Of a DNA stretch of 39,319 nt, positions 30,247 through 39,061 are shown piece after piece (the stretch's first letter is position 1; the number at the start of each line of letters is the position of its first letter). Location: the NCBI GenBank assembly GCA_017883135.1, contig JADGOE010000025.1, positions 1 to 39,319 of the forward strand. Direction: 5' to 3'. This stretch comes from Acidimicrobiales bacterium (lineage in GTDB: Bacteria; Actinomycetota; Acidimicrobiia; Acidimicrobiales; RAAP-2). The notes below the pieces were generated by a model. It had not been told where the DNA came from. It made no database searches and saw only the letters and a list, made by a program, of their open reading frames with translations. The position numbers and the translations under genes were made by a program.

Positions 30247-31857
30247 ATGGCTCGCCGAGATCGCCGACGGGGTGGAGCCCACAGCGCGTCCCGACAGGGC
30301 AAGGGGACGCCGACTCCTGGTTCCGGCGATTCCGGTGGCTCCGGCGATTCCGGTGCCGGACAGGACGTCTCGCTCCCGCAGGGGACCGACGCCGCGTCCG
30401 GGGGCCAGGCGGTCCCGAGTCTCCCGACGCCGGCACCGATACCGATAGCGCGCGAGGCGGCGTCAACGGCAGGACTGGAACGGCCCGCCGATGGTGCCGC
30501 GCCGACGGCAGTGGGAGGCCTGACCGCTGCGGACCTCCTAGACCCAAGTGGAACTGGCGCAGGCACTGGCGCAAATGCACCGGGCATCCCCCTTCCCGAT
30601 GCCGGCGAGAAGCTGAGCCGCCAGGAGATCAGGGCCGCCTCCCAGGCATCGGCGGCCAACGCGAAGTCGCAAGAGAAGAAGAAGAAGGCAAAGCACAGTT
30701 GGCTCGACCGGGTACTGCTGGCCGGGGTCATCGTGGTGGCCCTGGCGCTGGTCGGGGTGGGGGCGAGCTACGTCTACCTCCGGTACCGATTCGATCAGGT
30801 GTCCAAGGTGGCGGTGAGGCATCTGCAGAAAGCCCCGGTGGGCCAACCGTTCAACGTGCTCCTCATCGGATCGGACTCGCGCGCCAATGTGAGCTCGGCC
30901 GATGCCTCTCACCTGGGTACCGAGGCCACGGCCGGGGGCCAACGCAGCGATGTGGTGAAGCTCGTCCACATCGTGCCGGCCACGGGCCAGGTCAGCGTGC
31001 TGTCGATCCCGAGGGATACCGTGATCACGGCGGCCGGCAACACCAGCCAGATCGGGAAGTACAACCGGATCAATGCCACCTACAACACCGGGCCGGACCA
31101 GTTGGTGCAGACCATCGAAGCCAACTTCGGAATCCCCATCGAGCATGTCGTGCAGATCAACTTCGAAGGTTTCAGGGGGGCGATCGACGCCATCGGCGGC
31201 ATCAATCTGAACTTTCCCGATCCGGCAAAGGATGCCTACACGGGCCTGAACATCCAGCAGTCTGGTTGCCAGCACCTGAACGGCGGCTATTCGTTGGCCG
31301 TCGCCCGCAGCCGCCACTACCAGTACGAGAAGAACGGGTACTGGCAGTTCGACGGGACCAGCGACTTCGGCCGGATCCAACGCCAGAACGCGTTTCTGAA
31401 GGCCGTCATCAATCAGGCCGAGTCCCAGTACAACCCGCTCACCCTGAACGCATTCATCGGATCGGTGGTGCAGGGGGTGACGATCGACTCGACGTTCACG
31501 GTCGGCGACCTGATCACCCTGGCCCGACAGTTCCACACCTTCGCCTCCCAGGCGTTGGCGACGTCGACCCTGCCCACCTACTCCTCCGATTCGTCGGAGT
31601 TCGGATACCTGGGATCGGTGCTCTACGTGCAGGAGCCCCAGGCCCAGCAGGTGATCACCCAGTTCCTCGGGGGGCCGCCGGAGGCTACGTTCACCCCACC
31701 CCCTGGTCCCTACGGAGTGGTGTCGACCACCACTACGTCGTCCACCTATCCGACCGGGTCCACGCTCACTACGACCGGTGGGAACACCCCGGGCACGTCA
31801 GCACCCTCCAGCACGACCACCACCATCGAGACCGACTTCGATCCCACTGCATGCTGA
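30247..31857 (+). CDS. LytR-CpsA-Psr (LCP) family cell-wall protein
   Basis: This 536-residue protein is of the family that attaches secondary polymers (for example arabinogalactan or capsule) to peptidoglycan. Residues 1 to about 150 are a Pro/Gly/Ser-rich cytoplasmic tail ending in the lysine-rich SQEKKKKAKHS. A TM helix follows (about 155-178, LLAGVIVVALALVGVGASYVY), then the LCP domain from about 195 (FNVLLIGSDSRA, VVKLVHIVPATGQVSVLSIP, RDTVI, EGFRGAIDAIGGI, ARSRHYQYE, DFGRIQRQNAFL). The conserved Asp and Arg residues for pyrophosphate-lipid binding are present. A Thr-rich C-terminal tail ends in Cys. The long disordered N-terminal tail is unusual. Confidence 0.92.
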   Translation: MARRDRRRGGAHSASRQGKGTPTPGSGDSGGSGDSGAGQDVSLPQGTDAASGGQAVPSLPTPAPIPIAREAASTAGLERPADGAAPTAVGGLTAADLLDPSGTGAGTGANAPGIPLPDAGEKLSRQEIRAASQASAANAKSQEKKKKAKHSWLDRVLLAGVIVVALALVGVGASYVYLRYRFDQVSKVAVRHLQKAPVGQPFNVLLIGSDSRANVSSADASHLGTEATAGGQRSDVVKLVHIVPATGQVSVLSIPRDTVITAAGNTSQIGKYNRINATYNTGPDQLVQTIEANFGIPIEHVVQINFEGFRGAIDAIGGINLNFPDPAKDAYTGLNIQQSGCQHLNGGYSLAVARSRHYQYEKNGYWQFDGTSDFGRIQRQNAFLKAVINQAESQYNPLTLNAFIGSVVQGVTIDSTFTVGDLITLARQFHTFASQALATSTLPTYSSDSSEFGYLGSVLYVQEPQAQQVITQFLGGPPEATFTPPPGPYGVVSTTTTSSTYPTGSTLTTTGGNTPGTSAPSSTTTTIETDFDPTAC

Positions 31858-31974
31858 GCTTCTCTGCGCGGACTGCCGGCGCAGGAGTCAGGACCCGGGG
31901 GTTGAGCTCGGGAGGCACCGACCGGGTGAGCAGGGGTCCTCGGATGCGCAGGAGACCCCGGGGGTGGAGGGGGC

Positions 31975-32472
31975 TCAGGCGGGTTCGCTCTCGTCGAGCC
32001 CTTGGGCCAAGGTGTTCCAACTGAGCGTGGCGCACTTGATGCGCACGGGGAACTTGACCACGCCCTGCAGCGCGGCGAGCTCGCCCAGAGCCTCGATGTC
32101 GATGGGCTCCGGCTCGCTGGCTTCGTCGTCCGGCGTGGATCCGTCGTCGGCCGACGGAAGGGTCGACCCATGGATCGACATCATTCCCTTGAAGGTCCTG
32201 ATCAGCTCCCGCACTTCCGTCACCGGCCTGCCCTTGACGGCGGCCGACATCAGCGACGCCGACGATTGGCTGATCGAACAGCCGCTGCCTGCAATCTTGA
32301 TGTCGGAGACCACCCCGCCGGTCACCTCGAGCGTCACCACGATCTCATCGCCACAAAGCGGATTGAACCCCTCGACCCGTTGCGCCGGTGGCGACTCCAG
32401 CTCACCGCGGTTGCGAGGGGAGCGGTAGTGATCGAGGATGATCTCGCGGTAGAGGTCCTCCAGCCCGGGCAT
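31975..32472 (-). CDS. sufU: Fe-S assembly sulfurtransferase SufU
   Basis: This 165-residue zinc-dependent sulfur acceptor takes persulfide from SufS. Zinc ligands Cys40 and Asp42 (PLCGDEIVV), Cys65 (GSGCSISQSSASL) and Cys147 (IKCATLSW) match the SufU pattern, and the N-terminus LEDLYREIILDHYRSPRNRG is typical. A low-complexity acidic insert (about residues 105-125, SADDGSTPDDEASEPEP) lies in the usual SufU insertion region. ATG 32472 has AAGGA 10 nt upstream. It lies 142 bp downstream of sufS on the same strand. Confidence 0.94.
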   Translation of the reverse strand: MPGLEDLYREIILDHYRSPRNRGELESPPAQRVEGFNPLCGDEIVVTLEVTGGVVSDIKIAGSGCSISQSSASLMSAAVKGRPVTEVRELIRTFKGMMSIHGSTLPSADDGSTPDDEASEPEPIDIEALGELAALQGVVKFPVRIKCATLSWNTLAQGLDESEPA

Positions 32473-32614
32473 CAGTGGGACGTCCTTTCGATCGGCCCGG
32501 CCCACAGCGGGACATCAGCATCCCGACCGGGGTCTTGGACGGTGGCCGCGTGCGACCGGCTGATGCTGTCGAATGGCGTGGAGCGGATCACCGGACCAGC
32601 GTACCGGCCTCCGA

Positions 32615-33871
32615 TCATCCGAAGAACGCCCCGGTGGCGTCGAGGGCCTCGATCAACGTGTCGACATCGGACTTGTCGTTGTACAGGGCGAACGAGGCGC
32701 GTGCAGTGGCATTGACCCCCAAGCGGCGCATGAGCGGCTTGGCACAGTGATGGCCGGCCCTCACGCATACCCCGTACTGGTCCAGGATCTGGGAGATGTC
32801 GTGTGGGTGCACGTCTCGGAACGCAAAGGACAACACCCCTCCGCGCTCGACGGCATCCTTGGGTCCGAAGATGTGGATGTCGTCGCCGAACCGCTCGTGG
32901 AGGGCGGCCATCGCATAAGTGGTCAACGCGATCTCATGGGCTCGGATCAGTTCCATGCCGATGCCCCGTAGATAGTCGACGGCTGCACCAAGGCCGATGG
33001 CCTCGGTGATCGGTGGGGTCCCGGCCTCGAAGCGCCAGGGGATGTCGTTGGGGGTGAACCCGTCCTTGCGGACGTCGAGGATCATCTCTCCACCACCGAG
33101 GAACGGAGGCAGGTCCGACAGCAGCTCGTCCCGTCCCCACAGCACGCCGATCCCCGTGGGGCCGACCATCTTGTGCGCACTGAATGCCAAGACGTCGACA
33201 CCCAGCGAGGTCACATCGGTGGGGAGATGGGGAACCGACTGCGCCCCATCGGCGACGACGATGGCACCGGCAGCGTGGGCCACGTCGGCAATATGGCGCA
33301 TAGGGTTCAGCGTGCCGAGCACGTTCGACATGCAGGTGACACCGACCAGCTTGGCTCCGTCCACCAACTGCTCGAGGTCGTCGAGGACGAGGTGACCATC
33401 ATCATCGATGGGTATCCAACGGAGGTTCAGCTCTTGTTCGGCGGCCAGCATCTGCCACGGGACGATATTTGCGTGGTGCTCCATTTCGGTGAGGACAACG
33501 GTGTCACCGGCGTGCAAATGAGTGCTTCCCCAGGTGCGGGCCACCAGATTGAGGCACTCGGTGGCGTTCTTGGCGAAGACGATCTCCCGCGAAGGATTGG
33601 GCGCACCGACGAATCGGCCGACGTTGATGCGGGCTGCCTCGAAGCGTCGGGTGGCCTCTTCGGCGATGCCGTACACGCCCCGGTGGACATTGGCATGGGT
33701 GGTCTCGTCGTACTCGCGCATGGCATCGAGCACCTGGACCGGGCGTTGGGACGACGCCGCCGAGTCGAGATAGGTGATGGGGTGCCCGTTGACCTCGAGG
33801 GACAACAGCGGGAAGTCCTTGCGAAGGGTGGCGACATCTAGTTCGGCTCCGGTGCCGTTCAGTTCCGCCAT
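32615..33871 (-). CDS. sufS: Cysteine desulfurase SufS
   Basis: This 418-residue PLP enzyme releases sulfur from cysteine as a persulfide on Cys376 (VRAGHHCAKPLM). PLP-binding Lys234 is in FSAHKMVGPTG. YLDSAASSQRPVQVLDAM near the N-terminus and EMEHHANIVPWQ are typical group II features. The start ATG 33871 lies inside the end of the second sufC (13-nt overlap), so the two are translationally coupled. A longer open frame upstream to 35563 is an antisense shadow of sufC and the debranching enzyme. Confidence 0.96.
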   Translation of the reverse strand: MAELNGTGAELDVATLRKDFPLLSLEVNGHPITYLDSAASSQRPVQVLDAMREYDETTHANVHRGVYGIAEEATRRFEAARINVGRFVGAPNPSREIVFAKNATECLNLVARTWGSTHLHAGDTVVLTEMEHHANIVPWQMLAAEQELNLRWIPIDDDGHLVLDDLEQLVDGAKLVGVTCMSNVLGTLNPMRHIADVAHAAGAIVVADGAQSVPHLPTDVTSLGVDVLAFSAHKMVGPTGIGVLWGRDELLSDLPPFLGGGEMILDVRKDGFTPNDIPWRFEAGTPPITEAIGLGAAVDYLRGIGMELIRAHEIALTTYAMAALHERFGDDIHIFGPKDAVERGGVLSFAFRDVHPHDISQILDQYGVCVRAGHHCAKPLMRRLGVNATARASFALYNDKSDVDTLIEALDATGAFFG

Positions 33872-34650
33872 GCGTCGTACCCTTCGGTCTCCAGCGCGTT
33901 GGCCAGCTCCGGGCCACCCTCGGCGACGATAACCCCGCCGACGAGCAGGTGCACCCGATCGGCGGCGAGCTCGTCCAGCATGCGCTGATAGTGGGTGATC
34001 ACCAGGACCCCTAATTCGGGCCGGGACTCGCGAACGGTGTGAACGCCGCGGGCCACGGTGCGGAGGGCGTCGACATCGAGCCCCGAATCGGTCTCGTCCA
34101 GCACGGCCAGCTCGGGCTCCAAGATGGCCATCTGCAGGATTTCGTTTCGCTTCTTCTCCCCGCCCGAGAACCCCGCGTTGAGGTGACGTTCCCCGAAGGA
34201 CGGGTCCATGCCCAGCTTCTCCATCCACTCCATCATCATCAGCCGGACTTCGAGCACGGACATGTCGATGCCCCGACGGGCGGAAAGCGCCTGGCGGAGG
34301 AATTGGATGACCGGCACGCCCCCAATGGACTCGGGCTCCTGGAAAGCGAGGAACATCCCGGCCTTGCCGCGGACATCGGGCGGCCACGCGGTGATGTCCT
34401 CGCCCTGGAAGCGGATGGTCCCCGAGGTGACCCGGTAGGCGGGGTTGCCGAGGAGCACGTTGGCCAACGTGGACTTCCCCGATCCGTTCGGCCCCATCAG
34501 GGCGTGTACCTGACCCGCCTCGACGGTGAGGTCGACGCCGCGCAGTATGGGCTTCCCGTCCACCGACACGTGCAGGCCTTCGATCTGGAGGAGTGGGGGA
34601 GCGGCGGCCCCGACGGTCTCCTCGGCCAGGTCGGTGTGGTCGTGTGGCAC
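33859..34650 (-). CDS. sufC: SUF ATPase SufC, second copy
   Basis: This 263-residue SufC ATPase is closer to the canonical family than the first copy: Walker A LMGPNGSGKST (53-61), MFLAFQEPESIGGVPV, ERHLNAGFSGGEKKRNE (signature 161-170) and LAVLDETDSGLDVDALR, then VITHYQRML with the switch His. The first about 20 residues are an acidic extension. GTG 34650 is 6 nt after a TAGGAT -10 and also has AGGA in range. It is the first gene of a sufC-sufS-sufU unit facing the sufD-Rieske-sufC operon. Confidence 0.94.
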   Translation of the reverse strand: MPHDHTDLAEETVGAAAPPLLQIEGLHVSVDGKPILRGVDLTVEAGQVHALMGPNGSGKSTLANVLLGNPAYRVTSGTIRFQGEDITAWPPDVRGKAGMFLAFQEPESIGGVPVIQFLRQALSARRGIDMSVLEVRLMMMEWMEKLGMDPSFGERHLNAGFSGGEKKRNEILQMAILEPELAVLDETDSGLDVDALRTVARGVHTVRESRPELGVLVITHYQRMLDELAADRVHLLVGGVIVAEGGPELANALETEGYDAWRN

Positions 34651-34656
34651 ACCTCG

Positions 34657-34662
34657 ATCCTA
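34657..34662 (-). promoter_or_regulatory. -10 hexamer of the sufC-sufS-sufU unit
   Basis: TAGGAT on the minus strand, 6 nt before GTG 34650. The TAGGAGAAAT motif covers the position where the -35 would be. Confidence 0.45.
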
Positions 34663-34675
34663 GCCGCAGTCGGCT

Positions 34676-34685
34676 ATTTCTCCTA
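34676..34685 (-). promoter_or_regulatory. TAGGAGAAAT motif upstream of second sufC (putative operator)
   Basis: Reads TAGGAGAAAT on the minus strand, identical to 24654-24663 upstream of sufB. It overlaps the expected -35 and spacer of the sufC-sufS-sufU promoter. This fits a shared regulator site, but the regulator gene is not in the window. Confidence 0.4.
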
Positions 34686-34756
34686 CGCTGGTAGGGGGAA
34701 TCCGGTTTCCGGGGGGGGATCCATCCCGAAATTTCGCCCGTCACCAGGTCAGCCGG

Positions 34757-34762
34757 TACGGT
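34757..34762 (+). promoter_or_regulatory. -10 hexamer of the glycogen debranching gene
   Basis: TACGGT, 6 nt before ATG 34769. A 10-bp perfect palindrome CGAAATTTCG (34727-34736) overlaps the -35 position and may be an operator. Confidence 0.5.
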
Positions 34763-34768
34763 GACCGG

Positions 34769-36967
34769 ATGGCCGAGCAGTGGAACTACGCCGGCCCGGT
34801 CACGCAACTCAGCAGCAGCCAGGGCGTGGTGACTCTCGTCGACGAGTCGACATTCGCCATCAGTGGCAGCGCCGGGGACATGTCGCCCGGCGGGGCCCAG
34901 GGCCTGTTCGTCCGGGACACGCGCATCATCTCCCGCTTCGAGGTGCTGGTCAACGGGACCGGGACCGAACCCCTCGCAGCGGTCACCGACGACCCGTTCT
35001 CCGCGACGTTCGTCTCCCGGTGCCTGCCCGCGCCCGGCCGGGCCGACTCCACGCTGATGGTGTTCCGGTCGCGCTACGTCGGCCAGGGGATGCGGGAGGT
35101 CTTGAGCCTCCGGAACTTCGCTGACGAGGCGACCGCCTGCACCGTCGAGGTCTTCGTGGGCGCCGACTTCGCTGATCTCTTCGCGGTCAAGGAAGGGCGA
35201 GTGGGTGCGGAGCCGCGGACCGGTGAGGTGACCGTCGAGGTGACGCCGGTGGGCACGGCGGCGACGGGTAGTGAGGCGACCTCCAAGCCCGCCGGCATCA
35301 CCTACGCCTACCGGCGTGGCGGTGTCGCCCGAGGGGTGGAGATCCGATTCGTCGGCGCGGCCGGCCTCAGTCCCGATCTGGCCACGTTCGAGGTCATCGT
35401 GCCTCCGCGAGGTGAATGGACGACGTGCATCGAGATCGCCCCGGTCATCGACGGGACCGCATTCGCCCCGAAGTACCGCTGCGGAGAGCCCGTCGAGCGG
35501 GCTGTGCCCACGGAACGGTTGGCACAGTGGCGGCGGCAGGTACCCCAGGTCGAGACGGACCACCCGGGACTGAAGGAGGTAATCGCCCGCAGCGCCGAGG
35601 ATCTGGGTGCCTTGCGCATCTTCGATCCGGACTATCCGGAGCGGGTGGTGGTGGCAGCGGGGGCACCGTGGTTCATGACGGTGTTCGGGCGCGACTCCCT
35701 CCTGACAGCCTGGATGGCCTTGCTAGTAGACCCGGATCTCGCCCGCGGTGTGCTCCAGACCCTCGCTCGGTTCCAGGGCGAGGAGGTCGACCCGCGCCAC
35801 GAAGAGGAGCCGGGCCGCATCTTGCACGAGATGCGCTTCGGTGATGCGGCGTCCCTCTCGCTCGGTGGCGGGAGCATCTACTATGGCACCGCCGACGCCA
35901 CACCGCTGTTCGTGATGTTGCTCGGCGAGATGCGTCGCTGGGGCGTGGCCCGCGAGATGGTGGACGAGTTGCTCCCCAACGCCGCACGGGCCATCGAGTG
36001 GATCGAGCAGTTCGGCGACGCAGACGGTGATGGCTACGTGGAGTACCGCCGGGCAACCGACCGGGGACTGGCCAACCAGGGCTGGAAGGACAGTTGGGAC
36101 GGGATCCGCTACGCGGACGGAAGGGTTGCCGAGGCCCCGATCGCCCTCTGCGAGGTGCAGGCCTACACCTATGGCGCGTACCTGGCCAGTGCCCACTTCG
36201 CCTTCGAGGCAGGGGACACCGCCACCTATGACCGATTCCGGGCCAAGGCTGCACACCTGAAGGCAGCGTTCAACCGTGATTTCTGGCTGGAGGAGAAGGG
36301 GTGGTTCGCCGTCGGGCTCGATGCCGACAAGAAGCCGATCGACTCGCTCACCTCCAATATCGGCCACTGCCTGTGGACGGGCATCGTCGACGAGGACAAG
36401 GCCCAGCAGGTGGCAGAGGCACTGGTGTCGCCGGCCATGTTCACCGGCTGGGGCCTGCGCACCCTTTCGAACGAGAGTGGTGGCTACAACCCGATCAGCT
36501 ACCACTGCGGGTCGGTCTGGCCCCATGACACGGCCATCGCGGCGGCCGGGCTCGCCCGGTACGGGTTCGACGGGGCGGCACAGAAGCTGATCTTCGCGCT
36601 GCTGGACGCCGCGGGGGCCCAGGGCGGCCGGCTCCCCGAGCTCTTCAGCGGTCTCGACAGGGGCGAGCTGACCGTGCCGGTTGGCTACCCGACGTCGTGC
36701 TCGCCCCAGGCCTGGTCTGCGGCCTCACCCCTGCTCTGCCTGCGGACGCTGCTCCGGCTCGACCCTTGGATCCCCTATGGCAAGACCTGGCTGTCACCGA
36801 ACCTTCCCGAGGGGATCGGCTACCTGAAGGTCGAAGGGATCCCTCTCGCTGGCTCGCGGGTGACCATTGAGGTCGGGAGCGAAGTGCCCGGCGGCGTTGC
36901 CATCGAAGGCCTGCCCCCGGAGATCGAAGTCATCCGGGCCCCCCGGCGCCCCTCGACAGCGGTCTGA
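34769..36967 (+). CDS. Amylo-alpha-1,6-glucosidase (glycogen debranching enzyme family)
   Basis: This 732-residue protein has an N-terminal beta-rich domain (about residues 15-240; FAISGSAGDMSPGGAQGLFV, RDTRIISRFEVLVNG) typical of bacterial GDE_N_bis proteins, and then an (alpha/alpha)6-barrel glucosidase domain with FGRDSLLTAWM, QGWKDSWDGIRYADG, ALCEVQAYTYGAYLASAHF, YHCGSVWPHDTAIAAAGL and PTSCSPQAWSAASPLL. It would remove alpha-1,6 branch glucose units from glycogen or related glucans; members of this type may act on other oligosaccharides. No other glycogen genes are adjacent. It is leaderless-type and divergent from the second sufC. Confidence 0.9.
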   Translation: MAEQWNYAGPVTQLSSSQGVVTLVDESTFAISGSAGDMSPGGAQGLFVRDTRIISRFEVLVNGTGTEPLAAVTDDPFSATFVSRCLPAPGRADSTLMVFRSRYVGQGMREVLSLRNFADEATACTVEVFVGADFADLFAVKEGRVGAEPRTGEVTVEVTPVGTAATGSEATSKPAGITYAYRRGGVARGVEIRFVGAAGLSPDLATFEVIVPPRGEWTTCIEIAPVIDGTAFAPKYRCGEPVERAVPTERLAQWRRQVPQVETDHPGLKEVIARSAEDLGALRIFDPDYPERVVVAAGAPWFMTVFGRDSLLTAWMALLVDPDLARGVLQTLARFQGEEVDPRHEEEPGRILHEMRFGDAASLSLGGGSIYYGTADATPLFVMLLGEMRRWGVAREMVDELLPNAARAIEWIEQFGDADGDGYVEYRRATDRGLANQGWKDSWDGIRYADGRVAEAPIALCEVQAYTYGAYLASAHFAFEAGDTATYDRFRAKAAHLKAAFNRDFWLEEKGWFAVGLDADKKPIDSLTSNIGHCLWTGIVDEDKAQQVAEALVSPAMFTGWGLRTLSNESGGYNPISYHCGSVWPHDTAIAAAGLARYGFDGAAQKLIFALLDAAGAQGGRLPELFSGLDRGELTVPVGYPTSCSPQAWSAASPLLCLRTLLRLDPWIPYGKTWLSPNLPEGIGYLKVEGIPLAGSRVTIEVGSEVPGGVAIEGLPPEIEVIRAPRRPSTAV

Positions 36968-37042
36968 GCCCCCCATCGCGCAGCTCCGGCGACCCGGACG
37001 GCCACCGACATCCAGAGAGAGCCGGTCACCGGCCCCGGACGG

Positions 37043-37660
37043 TCACCAGCCCCGCTCCAACCACTCGTCGAGGTGCGGCGTTTCGGTCCCGATGGTGGTT
37101 CCGACCCCGTGCCCGGGCAGCACCAAGGTGTCAGGTCCGAAGGCGGCGAACAGCCGTCCTTCGATCGATTCGATGATGGTGGCGAAGTCGGCGTCCTCGA
37201 AGGAGGTATTACCCGGACCCCCCGGAAAGAGCGTGTCCCCGGTGAAGAGCAACGGCGTGCCCTCGACTGTGAAGCACATCGAGCCCGGCGTGTGCCCCGG
37301 GGTGGCGATGGTGGCGATCCGGAGCCGTCCCACCTCGAGCGTCGACTGGTCTTCGAGGATCCGGTCGTAGGAGGGGAGCATCCCCGCGTCGGCCTGTGCC
37401 ACGGCGACGTCGATCCCCGCATTCCGGACTGCTTCGACGGCCTGGATGTGGTCCCAGTGCCCGTGTGTCTCGACCACTTGGCGCACGCCCAGGGCCCGGC
37501 AGAGCTCGAGCAGCCTGTCATGTTCGTTGGCCGCGTCGATCAGCAGTGACTCGCCGGTGGCCCGGCACCTGACGATGTAGACGTTGTTGTCCACCGGTCC
37601 GACCACGACCCGGTGGATTTCGACCGCAGAGTCCTGATAGTCGATGATGGTGCCTGGCAC
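37043..37660 (-). CDS. Metallo-beta-lactamase hydrolase, glyoxalase II-like
   Basis: This 205-residue binuclear metal hydrolase has THGHWDH (His66, His68, Asp70, His71), TPGHTPGSMCF, TGDTLFPGG and LPGHG. The order and spacing match hydroxyacylglutathione hydrolase-like thioesterases; in actinobacteria the thiol carrier would be mycothiol or another thiol. The GTG start at 37660 has an excellent AGGAGG site 10 nt upstream. It is convergent with the debranching gene; no clear hairpin was seen between them. Confidence 0.88.
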   Translation of the reverse strand: MPGTIIDYQDSAVEIHRVVVGPVDNNVYIVRCRATGESLLIDAANEHDRLLELCRALGVRQVVETHGHWDHIQAVEAVRNAGIDVAVAQADAGMLPSYDRILEDQSTLEVGRLRIATIATPGHTPGSMCFTVEGTPLLFTGDTLFPGGPGNTSFEDADFATIIESIEGRLFAAFGPDTLVLPGHGVGTTIGTETPHLDEWLERGW

Positions 37661-37669
37661 GGCAGGGGG

Positions 37670-37676
37670 ACCTCCT
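37670..37676 (-). promoter_or_regulatory. Shine-Dalgarno of the glyoxalase II-like gene
   Basis: CAGGAGG on the minus strand, about 10 nt before GTG 37660, supports this start. Confidence 0.6.
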
Positions 37677-37855
37677 GGCGGACGACAGGGCCGGAACAGA
37701 AACTGAGGCTCGGCATGGATGGGCCCGGGCGCCCACGCTTGCCCCTCAGGCTAGTAGCCGTCCGGGGCCTGTTGGTCAACCTCGGCACGCTTCTGGTAGA
37801 CAAACGGGGCACACGGTCCTCGTTGCGGGGACCACCCAGGGGATGGAGAACTTAG

Positions 37856-38971
37856 ATGAACTTCGCTTTCAGCGAGGAGCAGGACGAACTCCGCAAGTCG
37901 GTGCGCCGGTTCCTGGAGGACAAATCGCCCGAGACCGAGGTCCGCCGGCTGATGGAGACGGCCGATGGCTACGATCCCGCAGTCTGGACCCAGATGGCCG
38001 AACAACTGGGGCTGCAGTCGCTGATCATCCCTGAGCAGTTCGGGGGAGCGGGATTCTCCTACGTGGAGCTCATCGTGGTCCTCGAGGAGATGGGAGCCGC
38101 CCTCTTGTGCGCACCGTTCTTCTCCACCGTGGCCCTGGCCGCCAATGCCATTCTCACCTCGGGCGACCAGAGCGCCCAGGAGAGCCTGCTGCCGGGCATC
38201 GCCGCCGGCGAGACCATCGCCACCCTGGCCTTCACCGAAGACTCCGGCCGATGGGACGCCGACGGGATCACGCTGGCTGCTTCGCCATCGGGTGACGGCT
38301 GGGTGCTGAACGGCCACAAGTCGTTCGTCGTCGATGGGCACACGGCGAGTCTGATCCTGGTCGTGGGGCGCACCCCCGCCGGCCTGTCCCTCTTCGGGGT
38401 CAAGGGCGATGCGGAGGACCTCATCCGCACGCCGCTGGCCACCATGGACCAGACCCGCAAGCAGGCACGCCTCGAGTTCGCCGGCACCTCCGCGTGGCTC
38501 ATCGGTGCCGCCGGGGGAGCCGAGCCGGGGCTGAGCAAGACGCTCGACTTGGCCGCGGTGGCTCTTGCCGCCGAGCAGGTGGGTGGAGCCCAGCGCTGCC
38601 TCGACAGCTCGGTCGAGTATGCAAAGACGCGTATCCAGTTCGGGAGGCCGATCGGCAGTTTTCAGGCCATCAAGCACAAGTGTGCCGACATGCTGTTGGA
38701 AGTGGAGTCGGCGAAATCGGCGGCCTACTACGCGGGGTGGGCGGCGGCCGAGGACTCCGATGAACTGCCGGTGGTGGCCAGCATGGCCAAGTCGTACTGC
38801 TCGGAGGCCTACTTCCATGCAGCCGCCGAGACGATCCAGATCCACGGCGGCATTGGCTTCACCTGGGAGCACCCGGCCCACCTCTACTTCAAGCGGGCCA
38901 AGTCCTCGGAGCTGATGTTGGGCGACCCCTCCTACCATCGGGAGCTGCTCGCCCAGCGCATCGGCATCTGA
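37856..38971 (+). CDS. Acyl-CoA dehydrogenase
   Basis: This 371-residue FAD enzyme has the N-terminal FSEEQDELRKSVRRFLEDK, LAFTEDSGRWD in the flavin loop, YAKTRIQFGRPIGSFQAIKH and IQIHGGIGFTWEHPAHLYFK. Glu338 in FTWEH is the likely catalytic base, a placement seen in FadE-type dehydrogenases, including those that work as pairs on steroid side chains. No partner dehydrogenase gene is next to it, so the substrate class is open. A GGAG site (37845-37848) lies 7 nt before the ATG. Confidence 0.9.
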   Translation: MNFAFSEEQDELRKSVRRFLEDKSPETEVRRLMETADGYDPAVWTQMAEQLGLQSLIIPEQFGGAGFSYVELIVVLEEMGAALLCAPFFSTVALAANAILTSGDQSAQESLLPGIAAGETIATLAFTEDSGRWDADGITLAASPSGDGWVLNGHKSFVVDGHTASLILVVGRTPAGLSLFGVKGDAEDLIRTPLATMDQTRKQARLEFAGTSAWLIGAAGGAEPGLSKTLDLAAVALAAEQVGGAQRCLDSSVEYAKTRIQFGRPIGSFQAIKHKCADMLLEVESAKSAAYYAGWAAAEDSDELPVVASMAKSYCSEAYFHAAAETIQIHGGIGFTWEHPAHLYFKRAKSSELMLGDPSYHRELLAQRIGI

Positions 38972-39048
38972 TTTCTGGCCGCGTGTCGACCGCACCTGCA
39001 CGAGCAGTGACCGCTGCCGACGTGAATCTACCCGTCCGCAATCTGGCG

Positions 39049-39054
39049 TAGCGT
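39049..39054 (+). promoter_or_regulatory. -10 hexamer of the last gene
   Basis: TAGCGT, 7 nt before ATG 39062. Confidence 0.45.
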
Positions 39055-39061
39055 CTGCATC

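Noticed and set aside
33872-35563. A long N-terminal extension of SufS in the same frame
   Set aside because: This part overlaps the second sufC and the debranching enzyme and has no desulfurase similarity; ATG 33871 gives a normal SufS.
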